Shown one piece after another: positions 42,576 to 50,985 of a stretch of DNA of 64,000 bases. Each line of letters starts with the position of its first letter. The first letter of the stretch is position 1. The notes beneath the pieces were generated by a model that saw only the letters and a program-made list of their open reading frames with translations, was not told the origin of the DNA and searched no databases. The translations under genes and the position numbers were made by a program. Source of the stretch: Saccharothrix sp. NRRL B-16314 (GTDB taxonomy: Bacteria; Actinomycetota; Actinomycetes; Mycobacteriales; Pseudonocardiaceae); the NCBI RefSeq assembly GCF_000716595.1, contig NZ_JNXC01000019.1, positions 62,001-126,000 of the forward strand, in the 5' to 3' direction.

Positions 42576-43508
42576 ATGCGCACCACCCGCCCGGCGGACG
42601 CCACGACCGCCGACCACCAAGCCGTCACGCCCACACCGTCTTGCCCTGCCATCGCCGACTTCTACGACGAGCACGGCACCGAATCCCGATGGCTCGGAGC
42701 CGTCCAAGGCCACGCCGACCCGCGATCACTGCGCACGATCGTCGCCGGGCGAACGCTGTTGGAGGCGACCGACCCGGACACCTTCACCGCCGCCGTGGCC
42801 GACCTGGTCGACGTGTGGACAGACCGGGACGACGGCCTGTGCTATCCGCCGTCGGGCGGATGGCCGTGGCCGTGGCAGGACCTCCGCCACGCCGACTGGG
42901 TCTACACCTTCGACGGACACCGGGTCTGGGTCGTCATCGACCGCACCACGGTAGGCACGATCACCCCGACGGCCCTGCTACCCGAACCGGAGGACGTTCT
43001 CGCGCGACGGGTCGAACTTCTCGACGACCTGCACCGGCGAACCGACCCCACCGCCGAGGACCATCCCGCCGCTCCCGGACAACCCAGCCCTCGCCGAAGC
43101 CGCTTCGACCTGCTGCACGAACACGTGCTCCGCGCCGGCGACCGCACGCAGCCGTTGACCGATCGTGAGATCGCCGACCTGGCGTTCGCGCTGACCAACC
43201 CGCTGGTCCGCGACGCCTGCCTGTCCTTCGCCATCAGCGAGCACGCCGACCGCGCCGAGGCCCTGTGGACCGAACTGGTCAGGACGAGCCCCGTGCCCGA
43301 ACGAGCCGAACCGGCCGCGCTCCTGGCCGCCTACGCCTGCCTGCGAGGCGACCTCAACCTCGCCGCCGCCGCAGTCGGACACGCCGAGAAGAGCTTCCCC
43401 GGGCACCGCCTCGGCGAACTGCTCGGCACCGCACTGTGCAACGGGATCGACCCGCAAGCCCTGTCCGAGATGGCGCGACGGAGCCAGAAGCTGATCGCAG
43501 AGCTGTGA
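42576..43508 (+). CDS. DUF4192 family protein
   Basis: 310 residues. The C-terminal half contains the DUF4192 pattern: DREIADLAFALTNPLVRDAC, ALWTELVRTSPVPERAEPAA, LLAAYACLRGDLNLAAAAVG and PGHRLGELLGTAL. The family is common on actinobacterial conjugative elements and has no assigned function; the helical C-terminus resembles tetratricopeptide-like packing. GGGAG precedes ATG 42576. Two hairpins follow the stop. Confidence 0.8.
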   Translation: MRTTRPADATTADHQAVTPTPSCPAIADFYDEHGTESRWLGAVQGHADPRSLRTIVAGRTLLEATDPDTFTAAVADLVDVWTDRDDGLCYPPSGGWPWPWQDLRHADWVYTFDGHRVWVVIDRTTVGTITPTALLPEPEDVLARRVELLDDLHRRTDPTAEDHPAAPGQPSPRRSRFDLLHEHVLRAGDRTQPLTDREIADLAFALTNPLVRDACLSFAISEHADRAEALWTELVRTSPVPERAEPAALLAAYACLRGDLNLAAAAVGHAEKSFPGHRLGELLGTALCNGIDPQALSEMARRSQKLIAEL

Positions 43509-43515
43509 CCCCGGC

Positions 43516-43530
43516 CCCCGGACACCGGGG
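43516..43530 (+). terminator. Short hairpin after DUF4192 gene
   Basis: CCCCGG, loop ACA, CCGGGG, 7 bp past the stop. It is probably the first part of a double terminator with the stronger hairpin at 43558. Confidence 0.5.
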
Positions 43531-43557
43531 TGCCACTCCTGCCGACCTGATACGACC

Positions 43558-43592
43558 AGCCGTCGGCGGCCCGAGCAGAGCCGCCGACGGCT
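43558..43592 (+). terminator. Strong hairpin terminator after DUF4192 gene
   Basis: A perfect 13-bp stem (43558-43570 with 43580-43592) and a 9-base loop, followed by TCTTCATCGT. It is a clear intrinsic terminator by shape, lying about 50 bp past the gene. Confidence 0.8.
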
Positions 43593-44328
43593 CTTCATCG
43601 TCACAACGCGATCCAGACAGCCCGGTCAGGAACCCGCGAACCTGTACCGCAACCGATGCGGTCGACCGTGACGGACCACTCGGCGAGCACGGTGGTCAGC
43701 ACTTCCGGACCGCCCACCACTGCCGTGTCATGGGTCCTGCACACCAACCACATGCGCCGACCACGATGGACCACGTCGCTGTCGGCGCCCGACAGGGGCG
43801 CCCCGGTCGGAGAGTCCCGCCGAATCGAGTCGCACAAAGCCCAGGCGGTTGGCGCCGCGCGGTCAGGGCCGGTCCATGGTCACCAGGACGGCGCTGTCGA
43901 CCTTCATTCATCGGGCAGGAAGTGGCGGCCCTCGCGTACAGCGCCCCGCCGACCGAGGTCGTCATTTTTGGTCTTCACTGAAACGATCAGACTGATTGAT
44001 CCAGCACAATACGTCGACGAAGGCCGACGGCGGGCTGACTTGTTGACGCGAGTTCCGCCTGGGTCCGGTTCGGAGCCGATCAACCTATGACTGCAGTCGC
44101 TGTGGTCGGGTCGACGCGATGAGCGCTGGAGCCGAGGTATCCGATACCGATCCGCTGGCGCCGATCGGTGCGCGGGTCGCGCTGCACGGGTCGAGTTTCG
44201 AGCCGTGTCGCGGGAGCAGGACCAGCCCTTCCCTGTCGGCCTTCGGTCCTGAGGGCTTCGTCGCGCGCGTCCGACTGGCGAAGGGTCGCACGCTGCCGGG
44301 TGGACTCGGCCGTGATCGGACATAACTC
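43593..44328. other. Intergenic stretch, no convincing gene
   Basis: About 735 bp of lower-GC DNA between the DUF4192 terminator and the Imm1 genes. A minus-strand frame at 43601-43837 (MWLVCRTHDTAVVGGPEVLT) looks partly protein-like but has no ribosome site or known domain and may be a remnant. Nothing else is supported. Junctions of insertions or deletions are likely here. Confidence 0.4.
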
Positions 44329-44734
44329 CTACAGGCCCCATGTCCGCCAGTTGACGATCGTGGACCGCTCACCGTCGGTGGCGACGAGGTCGTGGGTGGC
44401 CTTGATCACGTCGGCCGGCGGCAGCTCGGCGTCGGAGGGCCACTCCCGGGTGTGGGCCTGGTGGTCGTAGAGGACCGGTTCGCCGTCCGGGTCGCCGCCG
44501 TTGGTGGTGATGTGGGAGCCGGTGGCGTCGGCGTGGGCGATGAAGCCGCGGTCGGGGGCGGTGCCGAGCCGGACGGCCACCCAGCCCTCGACCCACGGGT
44601 CGGGGCGGGGCGACCATGGGCGGGACCGGGCCGTCCTGGGCGGCGAAGTCGGCGGCCATGCGTTGCAGCAGTGTGGCAGGCCTGTCACCCTGGCTGGCTT
44701 GCTTTTGGCGGCTGCGGTCGGGTGTGGCGTGCAA
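44329..44734 (-). pseudogene. Imm1-like immunity gene with a frameshift
   Basis: The N-terminal part (ATG 44659: MAADFAAQDGPVPPMVAPP) and the C-terminal part (DPWVEGWVAVRLGTAPDRGF, IAHADATGSHITTNGGDPDG, YDHQAHTREWPSDAELPPAD) lie in different frames; the break is in a C-run near 44605-44615. The C-terminal part resembles Imm1-family immunity proteins (glycine-containing strands, then an acidic helix). It follows the intact Imm1 gene by 24 bp, as expected of a duplicated immunity gene in a polymorphic toxin locus. Either a pseudogene or a sequence error. Confidence 0.55.
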
Positions 44735-44757
44735 GCGCGACGGGAACGGCGGCAGCC

Positions 44758-45174
44758 TCAGTCGGTCTCAGCCCAGGTCAGCCCGTCCGGACGGTCGCCG
44801 CGGCTGGTCAGCAGTCCCCACAGGGCTTCGCGGACCAGGTCGAGCGGTACCTCGGCGTCGGCCGGGAACTCCTGGGCGGTGCCGAAGTAGGCAAATCGCA
44901 CTCCGTCGGGGCTGACCCGCTCGCCCTGGAGGTACCAGGTGCCGTGTTCACCGCTGTACCGCACGGCACCCAGGCCGGTCTGCCCGCCGGTACCGATCAG
45001 CAGCTCGTGGTCGGGCAGTGCGTCGCTGCCTTCCTCGACGGCGTAGGCCGTGGCGGCGCTGTAGGCCGGGCCGAGTGTGAGCAGTTCGTCGACGAAGGCG
45101 TCGACGTCGGCGCGCGTGCGCAGGTGCCTCGGTTCCTGGTCGTGTCGGTAAGCCACGTCGAGCACGTACCCCAC
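44758..45174 (-). CDS. Imm1-family immunity protein
   Basis: 138 residues from GTG 45174, preceded by AAGGAGCG. Features of Imm1: a central VRYSGEHGTWYLQGERVSPD, PDHELLIGTGGQTGLG and FAYFGTAQEFPADAEVPLDL. Imm1 proteins include the known antidotes of DddA-type deaminases. It begins 2 bp after the toxin stop, so the two are cotranscribed and its product should block the deaminase in the producing cell. Confidence 0.8.
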   Translation of the reverse strand: MGYVLDVAYRHDQEPRHLRTRADVDAFVDELLTLGPAYSAATAYAVEEGSDALPDHELLIGTGGQTGLGAVRYSGEHGTWYLQGERVSPDGVRFAYFGTAQEFPADAEVPLDLVREALWGLLTSRGDRPDGLTWAETD

Positions 45175-45176
45175 GG

Positions 45177-45920
45177 CTAACGCTCCTTTCCGGTGTAGGT
45201 CTTCACGCCGTCGGGCCAGTAGACCGTCAGGCTTTGGCCCGGCCGGAGCACTCTGGGCACGATGCGGTCGCAGGACAGCGGGCCGAAGTCACAGGGCCGG
45301 TTGTTCACCGCCAACGTAGCGTCAGCGCCGCCGGCCTCTCGCACCTGCACCGCGACCTGCACCTCCACGTGGTCGGCCACGGTGAGCGTTCCCCGCGCGG
45401 GCGCCAGGCCCAGACGACGCAGACTCTGCACCGCCTGTTCACGCAGCTCGCCCCGGCCGCTCTCGACAGGGCCCTGCACCCGACCGGTCTGGCCGACCCA
45501 GTAGCCCGTGGTCTTGCCGCCGGGGTCGTCGCGCACGGGAAGGGCCTTGAGCAGCTCGCCCATGCGCTCGGGCGTCGGGTTCGACGTGGTCGACTTCGCT
45601 CCTGCCGGCGTGCTTGTGCCGGGTTGATCCGGTGGCGGCGTGACGGTTCGCGGCGCGCCGTGACCTTCGAGGCGGCTTGCCGCCGCCGTGGCGGACCGCT
45701 GGATGGCGGTCAACACCTCCTGGAGCGCGCCGATGCCGTCGGCTACCTCCCCGAACCGGACGACGACCTGCCCGAACTCGTCCTGCCCGCTGCCCGCGAC
45801 GGCCATCTCGATGAGGGCTTTCGCGTCTTCCACCAGGTCGAGAGCTTCGGCCAACGGCGCGAAGGGCAGGTCCTCGACCACCCGGCGCAGCGCGGCCACG
45901 ACGTCACCGATGCTCGCCAA
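45177..45920 (-). CDS. DddA-like (SCP1.201-type) DNA cytosine deaminase toxin
   Basis: 247 residues from TTG 45920 (AGGGGG upstream). The N-terminal ~85 residues form a helical domain (IGDVVAALRRVVEDLPFAPL, DAKALIEMAVAGSG) typical of actinobacterial polymorphic toxins, then a Pro/Thr linker. The C-terminal ~100 residues contain the deaminase: TGYWVGQTGRVQGPVESG, the catalytic HVE at 184-186 (DHVEVQVAVQVREAG), NNRPCDFGPLSC with zinc Cys210 and Cys217, and RVLRPGQSLTVYWPDG. Family members deaminate cytosine in double-stranded DNA (DddA) or related substrates. The export route is not shown; the Imm1 gene is directly downstream. Confidence 0.82.
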   Translation of the reverse strand: MASIGDVVAALRRVVEDLPFAPLAEALDLVEDAKALIEMAVAGSGQDEFGQVVVRFGEVADGIGALQEVLTAIQRSATAAASRLEGHGAPRTVTPPPDQPGTSTPAGAKSTTSNPTPERMGELLKALPVRDDPGGKTTGYWVGQTGRVQGPVESGRGELREQAVQSLRRLGLAPARGTLTVADHVEVQVAVQVREAGGADATLAVNNRPCDFGPLSCDRIVPRVLRPGQSLTVYWPDGVKTYTGKER

Positions 45921-46124
45921 CCAAACCCCCTGCTGTCGGGTCGGTTGCGATCGTGACACGCCCTGGTGGCCACCTTGAAGCGGGTCACCTGTCGAAGCGG
46001 ACGGCAACGGCCCTCACGCCGGGCTCGGCATGTTCCGAGCGCAAGTCCGGCCACACCTCGCCGAACCCGCCGTTGGGATCGGCAGTGCCCTCGTGATCCC
46101 GGGACTCACCGGCTGAAACCGCTC

Positions 46125-46622
46125 TCAGCCCTCCGCCTGAGGGATTGCGGTGCAGCTGGGCTGGTGGTCCGCTATGTCGCGGATCTCCCGGAGGAGCGGG
46201 GCGTTGTGGCCGGGGGCGAGGTAGTCACCGAGGTCGGCCAGGGTGGCGACACGGGCGACAGAGGTCTCGGCGTCGCAGCCGGGGCAGCGGTCGAGCAGCA
46301 GCCATGCCTGGCCGGGAGTGGTGTGGTCGGGGATGAACCGCCACGTGCTCCCGGTGGCGGGGTCGGTGACGGTGATCAGGTCGCCGGGGACCTCTCCGGT
46401 GCGGGTGGGGTAAGTGCGGTGGGGGTCGTCGGTGGCGAGCACGGCGTCGGTGGGCACCTGCAGGGCGGTGGCGACGGTGCGGGCGACGCGGGCGCGGCGC
46501 GCCCACCGGTTCCACGCCTCGGGGTTGTCGTGGCGGTGGTGGAATCCGTGGGGGTCGGCGGCGCGGTGGGCATGCGCGGCGCGCATCGCGCGTTCGGCGA
46601 GGCCGGGCACGGTGGTGGTCAT
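46125..46622 (-). CDS. Hypothetical protein in MoxR/vWA operon
   Basis: 165 residues from ATG 46622. It has a helical first half (ERAMRAAHAHRAADPHGFHH, WNRWARRARVARTVATALQV) and a second half with PGDLITVTDPATGSTWRFIP, LLLDRCPGCDAETSVARVAT and PSCTAIP, where CPGC may bind zinc. No family is recognised. It is coupled by an ATGA overlap to the small gene upstream and closes the five-gene minus-strand unit headed by the small gene at 50049. Confidence 0.65.
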   Translation of the reverse strand: MTTTVPGLAERAMRAAHAHRAADPHGFHHRHDNPEAWNRWARRARVARTVATALQVPTDAVLATDDPHRTYPTRTGEVPGDLITVTDPATGSTWRFIPDHTTPGQAWLLLDRCPGCDAETSVARVATLADLGDYLAPGHNAPLLREIRDIADHQPSCTAIPQAEG

Positions 46623-46879
46623 CGCGACCATCCGAGGGCATCGGCGGCGGACTCGGGCAGGTGGCCGACCTGTTCGCCCGCGCCGAGCCACACCACGGGC
46701 GGGTCGGTGGGTGGGTTGCCGTCGCCTTCGGCGTCGTCGGGGGTGCGCACCACCTGCGCGAGGAGGTGTTGCATCGGGTAGCCGGGCTGCGTGGCGATCC
46801 GCAGGGGCGTTGCCGGGTCGTAGGCGGACAGGGCGGCGATCGCGTCGTCGACGGTGGCGAATCCGGCGGTGTAGGTCAT
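46619..46879 (-). CDS. Small hypothetical protein in MoxR/vWA operon
   Basis: 86 residues from ATG 46879 (GAGGTGA upstream). TYTAGFATVDDAIAALSAYD, PLRIATQPGYPMQHLLAQVV and PPVVWLGAGEQVGHLPESAA are visible; the pattern is that of small proteins of conjugative elements with no assigned function. It overlaps the next gene by ATGA. Confidence 0.65.
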   Translation of the reverse strand: MTYTAGFATVDDAIAALSAYDPATPLRIATQPGYPMQHLLAQVVRTPDDAEGDGNPPTDPPVVWLGAGEQVGHLPESAADALGWSR

Positions 46880-46937
46880 CGTGGTCACCTCGCGTGCGGT
46901 GGTCAGTGGTCAGTGGTCGGTGGGTGGTGGGTGGTCT

Positions 46938-46955
46938 GGGCGGGGATGCCCGCCC
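46938..46955 (-). terminator. Hairpin after the vWA gene
   Basis: GGGCGGG / CCCGCCC with loop GATG, 17 bp past the vWA stop on the minus strand. The adjoining plus-strand run (46922-46945) has four G-tracts and could form a quadruplex, which may add to termination. Confidence 0.45.
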
Positions 46956-46971
46956 CGAACCGGGTAAAGCT

Positions 46972-48732
46972 TCAGCGGGTGGCGCGCAGGGCGGCGGTGG
47001 CGGCGCGTCCGATGGCGTGGGCGGTGGCGGTGGGGCTGGTCAACTTGTGGACGGTGACGCTGTCGAAGGGATCGTCGCGGTCGTCGGTGGTCAGCCACAG
47101 AACGGCGCACCCGGAGGCGCGCAGCCGGTCGACCTGGTGGCGTCCGGCGGCGCGTTCGGCGGGGTCGTAGTGCCCGTCGGAGACGATCACGAGCAGGCGT
47201 GCCGCGCCGGGGTGGGACAGTCCGAGCGCGCCGTCGAGGGCTGCGGCGGCGGCGGCGAGGTCGTGTGAGCCGTCGTTGGCGTCGAATTCGGTCACGAGGT
47301 CGGGGACGGTGCCGGGGTGGGTGATCGGGCGGACGTGCGCGCCGTAGATGACGGTGGCGGTGGTGACGGGCACGGTGGCGCGGTGTCCGGCGTGGGCGAG
47401 GATCCATGCGGTGGAGGCGACGGGTCCGCGCAGGTAGCCCATCGAGCCGGACACGTCGCACGCGATGCCCAGCCGTAGCGGCGGGGTGGGTGCGACGAGT
47501 CGGGTGGTGCGGGTGAACGGTTCGGCGGTGACGGTCGCGCCGGCGGCGCGTTGGGCGTCTGCGGCGAGTGCGCCGCGCATCCGCAACCGCCCGGGAGGGA
47601 CCGGTGAGGTGGACTTGACCGCCACCCGTTCCCGGACCCCGGCGGTGGACAACGTGCGGGCGAACACGCGCGCGGCGGTGCGTTCGTCGGCGGTGGGTGG
47701 GCGGGTGCCGGCCGTGGCGGTGGTCCCGTAGCCCGTGGGGTTGTGGTACGCGCCGGAGAACACCGTCCGGGCGGTCGCCTCGTTGGCTTCGTGGGCGGCG
47801 TCCTCGGAGGCCTGCTGTGCCGCCGCCACGGCGGCGGGGTCTTGGGGCGGAATCTCGTGCGCGACCGCCCGCGCGACGTTCGCCAACGCCTGCCCGATGG
47901 CTTGGGTCAGCGGTGAAGGCACGTCCGGCGACCCCGACGGGTCGGGGTCGCCGTACGTGCCGGGGTCCGCGCCGGGGTCGGGGTTGTCGGGGTCGGTTCC
48001 GATGGCCTGACACCACCGCCGCCCGAGGTCGATCATCGCGTCGGCGTCGTCGTCGGCGGTGTCCAGCGCTTCCCGCCACAGTCCGCGCAACTCGGCCAAC
48101 AGGTCCGCGCCGAGGATGGTCTCGACCACGGCGGCGACGGGGGCTGTTTCGGCGGCGGTCAGGATGCCGCCGTCCACCCGTGCCAGCAGCAGCGCGGCGG
48201 TGTGCGCGGCGTCGGCCGTGGTCATCTGCGGCGCGCGGGCGGGGTCGGTCGCGTCGGTGTCGGCGAGGATCAGGTCGGTGGCGGACGCGCGCAACCAGTG
48301 CCGGTCGTCGGGGCGTCGGCGGACCTGCGCGGCTTCCATGCGCGGCTCTTCCAGCAGCATGGCGGCCTCTGCCACAGCGGGCGGGGTGCCCTCCGGCACG
48401 TCCCATGCGGTGTGTTTGGCGTGTCCGCACTCGTGGGTGAGCAGCCCCCACGTGGTCGCGTAGCGGGCGCGGTCGGCGAGGTTGGCAGGGTCCACCGTGG
48501 CGGGGTCCACCCCGAGGTGGGTGCCGTCGACCTCGATCAGCACGCGGGCGGGGTAGAAACACGCCGGGGCACCCCCGCCCGCACCCGGCGCGATGGTCAC
48601 CAACAGGTCCTCGCGGTCGGCGATGATCTCGACCTCGTCCACGAGCGCGGTGGACAGGGTCAGCCATTCGGGGCGGGCGGGGAACACGGCGGCACCGGTC
48701 GCGTCCGGGTCGGCTACGAGGTGGGTGGTCAT
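46972..48732 (-). CDS. vWA-domain protein with HExGH metallopeptidase motif
   Basis: 586 residues. The N-terminal domain carries HECGHAKHT at 100-104, a zinc-metallopeptidase signature, with EEPRMEAAQVRRRP downstream as in VWA-like metallopeptidases. A Asp/Pro-rich linker at about 250-270 follows. The C-terminal vWA domain has the MIDAS motif DVSGSMGYL and VIVSDGHYD. Such proteins work with a MoxR AAA+ ATPase (48793, just upstream) in protein maturation or metal insertion; in mobile elements similar pairs have been linked to defence. GAAAGGAC precedes ATG 48732. Confidence 0.8.
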   Translation of the reverse strand: MTTHLVADPDATGAAVFPARPEWLTLSTALVDEVEIIADREDLLVTIAPGAGGGAPACFYPARVLIEVDGTHLGVDPATVDPANLADRARYATTWGLLTHECGHAKHTAWDVPEGTPPAVAEAAMLLEEPRMEAAQVRRRPDDRHWLRASATDLILADTDATDPARAPQMTTADAAHTAALLLARVDGGILTAAETAPVAAVVETILGADLLAELRGLWREALDTADDDADAMIDLGRRWCQAIGTDPDNPDPGADPGTYGDPDPSGSPDVPSPLTQAIGQALANVARAVAHEIPPQDPAAVAAAQQASEDAAHEANEATARTVFSGAYHNPTGYGTTATAGTRPPTADERTAARVFARTLSTAGVRERVAVKSTSPVPPGRLRMRGALAADAQRAAGATVTAEPFTRTTRLVAPTPPLRLGIACDVSGSMGYLRGPVASTAWILAHAGHRATVPVTTATVIYGAHVRPITHPGTVPDLVTEFDANDGSHDLAAAAAALDGALGLSHPGAARLLVIVSDGHYDPAERAAGRHQVDRLRASGCAVLWLTTDDRDDPFDSVTVHKLTSPTATAHAIGRAATAALRATR

Positions 48733-48792
48733 CGCGGGTTGTCCTTTCGGGACGGTGGCGGCGTGGGTCGGTGTTGGTGGGGGCGGGTTGGG

Positions 48793-50013
48793 TCAGACGC
48801 GGGCACCGAGTGCCAGAGGTGCCACGGTGGTGCCGAATACGGCCTTGACGGTGGCGGCGACGATCTCGCGGTCCTCTTCCGGCGCGACGCCCACGAGGTT
48901 CCCGGCGGCGGCTAGAACCCCGACCACGCCCGCGATCTTCTGGAATGCGATCAGTTCCCGCAGCTGGGGTGCCCACCCGATCTCGCCCTTGGCCTGTCGG
49001 GTGGCGAGGTTGCGGGCGACCTTCACCGCCCGCTTGTCGATCTTGAGTTGGGCGGCGAGGTCGTAGTCGGTGACCACGTGGATCTGCGCGGAGAACCGCG
49101 ACGACAGGGCGTCGGACAACACCGCGCCGTGTACGCCGGGGTTGTGGCCGGCGACCACGTAGAACCCCGGCGCGGCGTCCACCACCTCTCCCCCGTTGGC
49201 CTTCACCACGATCTGGCGGCGTCCGTCCATCGCGGGGTAGACCACCGCGAGCACGGTCGGCGCGATCAGGGTGGCGTCGTCGATGAACAGCGGCACACCC
49301 TCACGCATGGCGCGGACCAGCGGACCGTGTACGAACACGTAGCGGCCGTCGTCGGTCTGGGTGTACTCGCCCACGAAGTCCGCGACCGTGGTGTCCCCGT
49401 CGCCCTGAACCGTCACCAGGTCCGGGAAGGCGGCCTCGACCACCGAGGTCTTCCCCGTGCCGGGCGGCCCGTACAACAGCGCGGCAACCCCGGCGTCCCG
49501 GAACCGCTGCAACGCGGTCACGTCCGGCATTCCGGCCAACATCCGGGGGTGGTAGTCCATCCCGTTCGGGCGTTTCACCGGACCCGTCACCACGCGTGCC
49601 GACCGGGTGGGGGTGCCACCCGTCCCGGACGGGGCGGGGTTGGTAGGCGCGGCGGCGGGCGGCGTCGACGTCTTCGGGCGGGATGTGCGCGGTGGGGTGG
49701 GGGTGATCGTGGGCGCGGCGGCGGACGCCGTGGTCGCGGTCGCCCGATAGGCCAGCGGGGCGGTCGAGGCGACCTCGGCATCCCCCCGGTCCGCGAGCAC
49801 CTTGCAGGCGTTGCCGACCGCCCCGGATGACCGGTTCAGGGTGTGCGCGATGGTGCGCGGCGTGAGGTCGGTGCCCGTGTTGTCGGCGAGGACCTTGGCG
49901 ACCATCGCGCGCAGCTCACCGTTGCCGAGTCGTTTCGGCGCGCTCGCCGGGGCGGTCGGCGTGGTGGTGGGTGCCGGGGCGGGCGGTGCGGTGGGCGTGG
50001 TGGGCGTGGTCAT
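48793..50013 (-). CDS. MoxR-type AAA+ ATPase with N-terminal winged helix
   Basis: 406 residues. After a Pro/Thr-rich start comes a winged helix (about 32-95): LGNGELRAMVAKVLADNTGT, IAHTLNRSSGAVGNACKVLA. The AAA+ domain starts near 165: ALLYGPPGTGKTSVVEAAFP (Walker A), VPLFIDDATLIAPTVLAVVY (Walker B region, Asp-Asp instead of Asp-Glu), FYVVAGHNPGVHGAVLSDAL (sensor 1) and LSSRFSAQIHV. The winged helix closely resembles the C-terminal domain of the regulator at 41867. MoxR proteins pair with vWA proteins such as the next gene. Confidence 0.85.
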   Translation of the reverse strand: MTTPTTPTAPPAPAPTTTPTAPASAPKRLGNGELRAMVAKVLADNTGTDLTPRTIAHTLNRSSGAVGNACKVLADRGDAEVASTAPLAYRATATTASAAAPTITPTPPRTSRPKTSTPPAAAPTNPAPSGTGGTPTRSARVVTGPVKRPNGMDYHPRMLAGMPDVTALQRFRDAGVAALLYGPPGTGKTSVVEAAFPDLVTVQGDGDTTVADFVGEYTQTDDGRYVFVHGPLVRAMREGVPLFIDDATLIAPTVLAVVYPAMDGRRQIVVKANGGEVVDAAPGFYVVAGHNPGVHGAVLSDALSSRFSAQIHVVTDYDLAAQLKIDKRAVKVARNLATRQAKGEIGWAPQLRELIAFQKIAGVVGVLAAAGNLVGVAPEEDREIVAATVKAVFGTTVAPLALGARV

Positions 50014-50048
50014 CGCGGGCGTTCCTTTCCGGTGTACGGGCGGCGTGG

Positions 50049-50201
50049 TCAGGCGGCGAGCGTGGACTCGGCGGCGGCGGTCTGGTGCCGTTCGGCGTCG
50101 GCGTCCGCCGCTTCCGGGGCGGCGTGGTCCGCCGACCATCCGCAGCAGCAAAACGCGGTGGCGGTTCCGTCGTTATTCGTCAAGGTGTCGGCGTAACACA
50201 T
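50049..50201 (-). CDS. Very small Cys/His protein
   Basis: About 50 residues from ATG 50201 (GGAAAG upstream). It contains FCCCGWSADHAAPEAADADA and a following His, a pattern of small zinc-binding proteins common on actinobacterial elements. It lies 35 bp upstream of the MoxR gene and may head the operon. Confidence 0.5.
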   Translation of the reverse strand: MCYADTLTNNDGTATAFCCCGWSADHAAPEAADADAERHQTAAAESTLAA

Positions 50202-50985
50202 AATCAGCTTTCCGTTTTCGACATGGCTCGCGCCGGGTGTGGTGTTCGGTGTGGTTTCCGGTTCCCCCGGCGACAATTCAATTATGACTCTGCGCCGCGC
50301 GCCATACAATAGGTTTGACAGCTCAATTTCAAGACTCTTTTCGGCCGGTCGCCGCCCCTACCATTCCGGACTGCCCGAAACGGCACACGTCCGCACATTT
50401 CCGACCGAAATGCCATTCCGTTTCCGCAGGCCAGCGAGGACAGCGAGCTTTGGGAGCCGAGCGGACAGCCGAAAGCCAGCGGGTACATGGGCATAAAAAG
50501 AAAGGATTTTGGGAAGCATTACGGAGAGGGAAATGAGGCAGAAAGAGAACAGTTGAAAGGCAGGCGCAGCCCGGAGCCGACAGAGCAGGCAGTCGGCCAC
50601 CAGTCCGCCCCGATGTGTCCACCGGCTTGTGGCCAAGCGAGTCTGGGATACCAGCGGATCCCCCTACACACCCACTGACCGGCGTCTTTACTGGTCGGAG
50701 GGGGTGGCGCTCTAACAGGATCCCCAACCTGATCCCCAATAAGATCCCCCGTATGAATCCCCAACGGAAGCGACCGTACGCGCTGTCGATCTCCATACCG
50801 GCCACGTGGAGTGACATCTCATCGGAGTTGGGCCGAGTAGGAATACGGTAGGCGACTTCCTCGGTTCGACGTAGCGCGGGAGGCTCGACACCTTTCGCCA
50901 GCGGAGGCAGAGGGCGACGGAGCGGTCGCGCTGAACAGGCACGATCACCTCGACAGCAGGTTCGGGGAAGAGCCTGCCGAAGAAC
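50202..50985. other. Lower-GC non-coding stretch with tandem repeats
   Basis: About 780 bp of clearly lower GC than the rest of the window. It contains a small hairpin (CATTTC / GAAATG, 50396-50412) and a tandem 12-bp repeat at 50719-50766. No gene with good start and domain was found. It separates the accessory region from the pilus operon and is a candidate for cis-acting functions or an insertion junction. Confidence 0.45.
50719..50766 (+). repeat. Four tandem 12-bp repeats (GATCCCCAAxxx)
   Basis: Units start every 12 bp: GATCCCCAACCT (50719), GATCCCCAATAA (50731), GATCCCCCGTAT (50743) and a diverged GAATCCCCAACG (50755). It lies in non-coding DNA. Iteron-like, operator-like and random expansion are all possible. 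Confidence 0.7.

Noticed and set aside
43601..43837. Minus-strand frame of 78 residues
   Set aside because: Partly protein-like, but no ribosome site and no recognised domain; reported only as part of the intergenic entry.
45985..46110. Minus-strand frame ending in VWPDLRSEHAEPGVRAVAVR
   Set aside because: It looks like the C-terminus of a protein but has no usable start and no upstream domain; at most a remnant upstream of the deaminase toxin gene.
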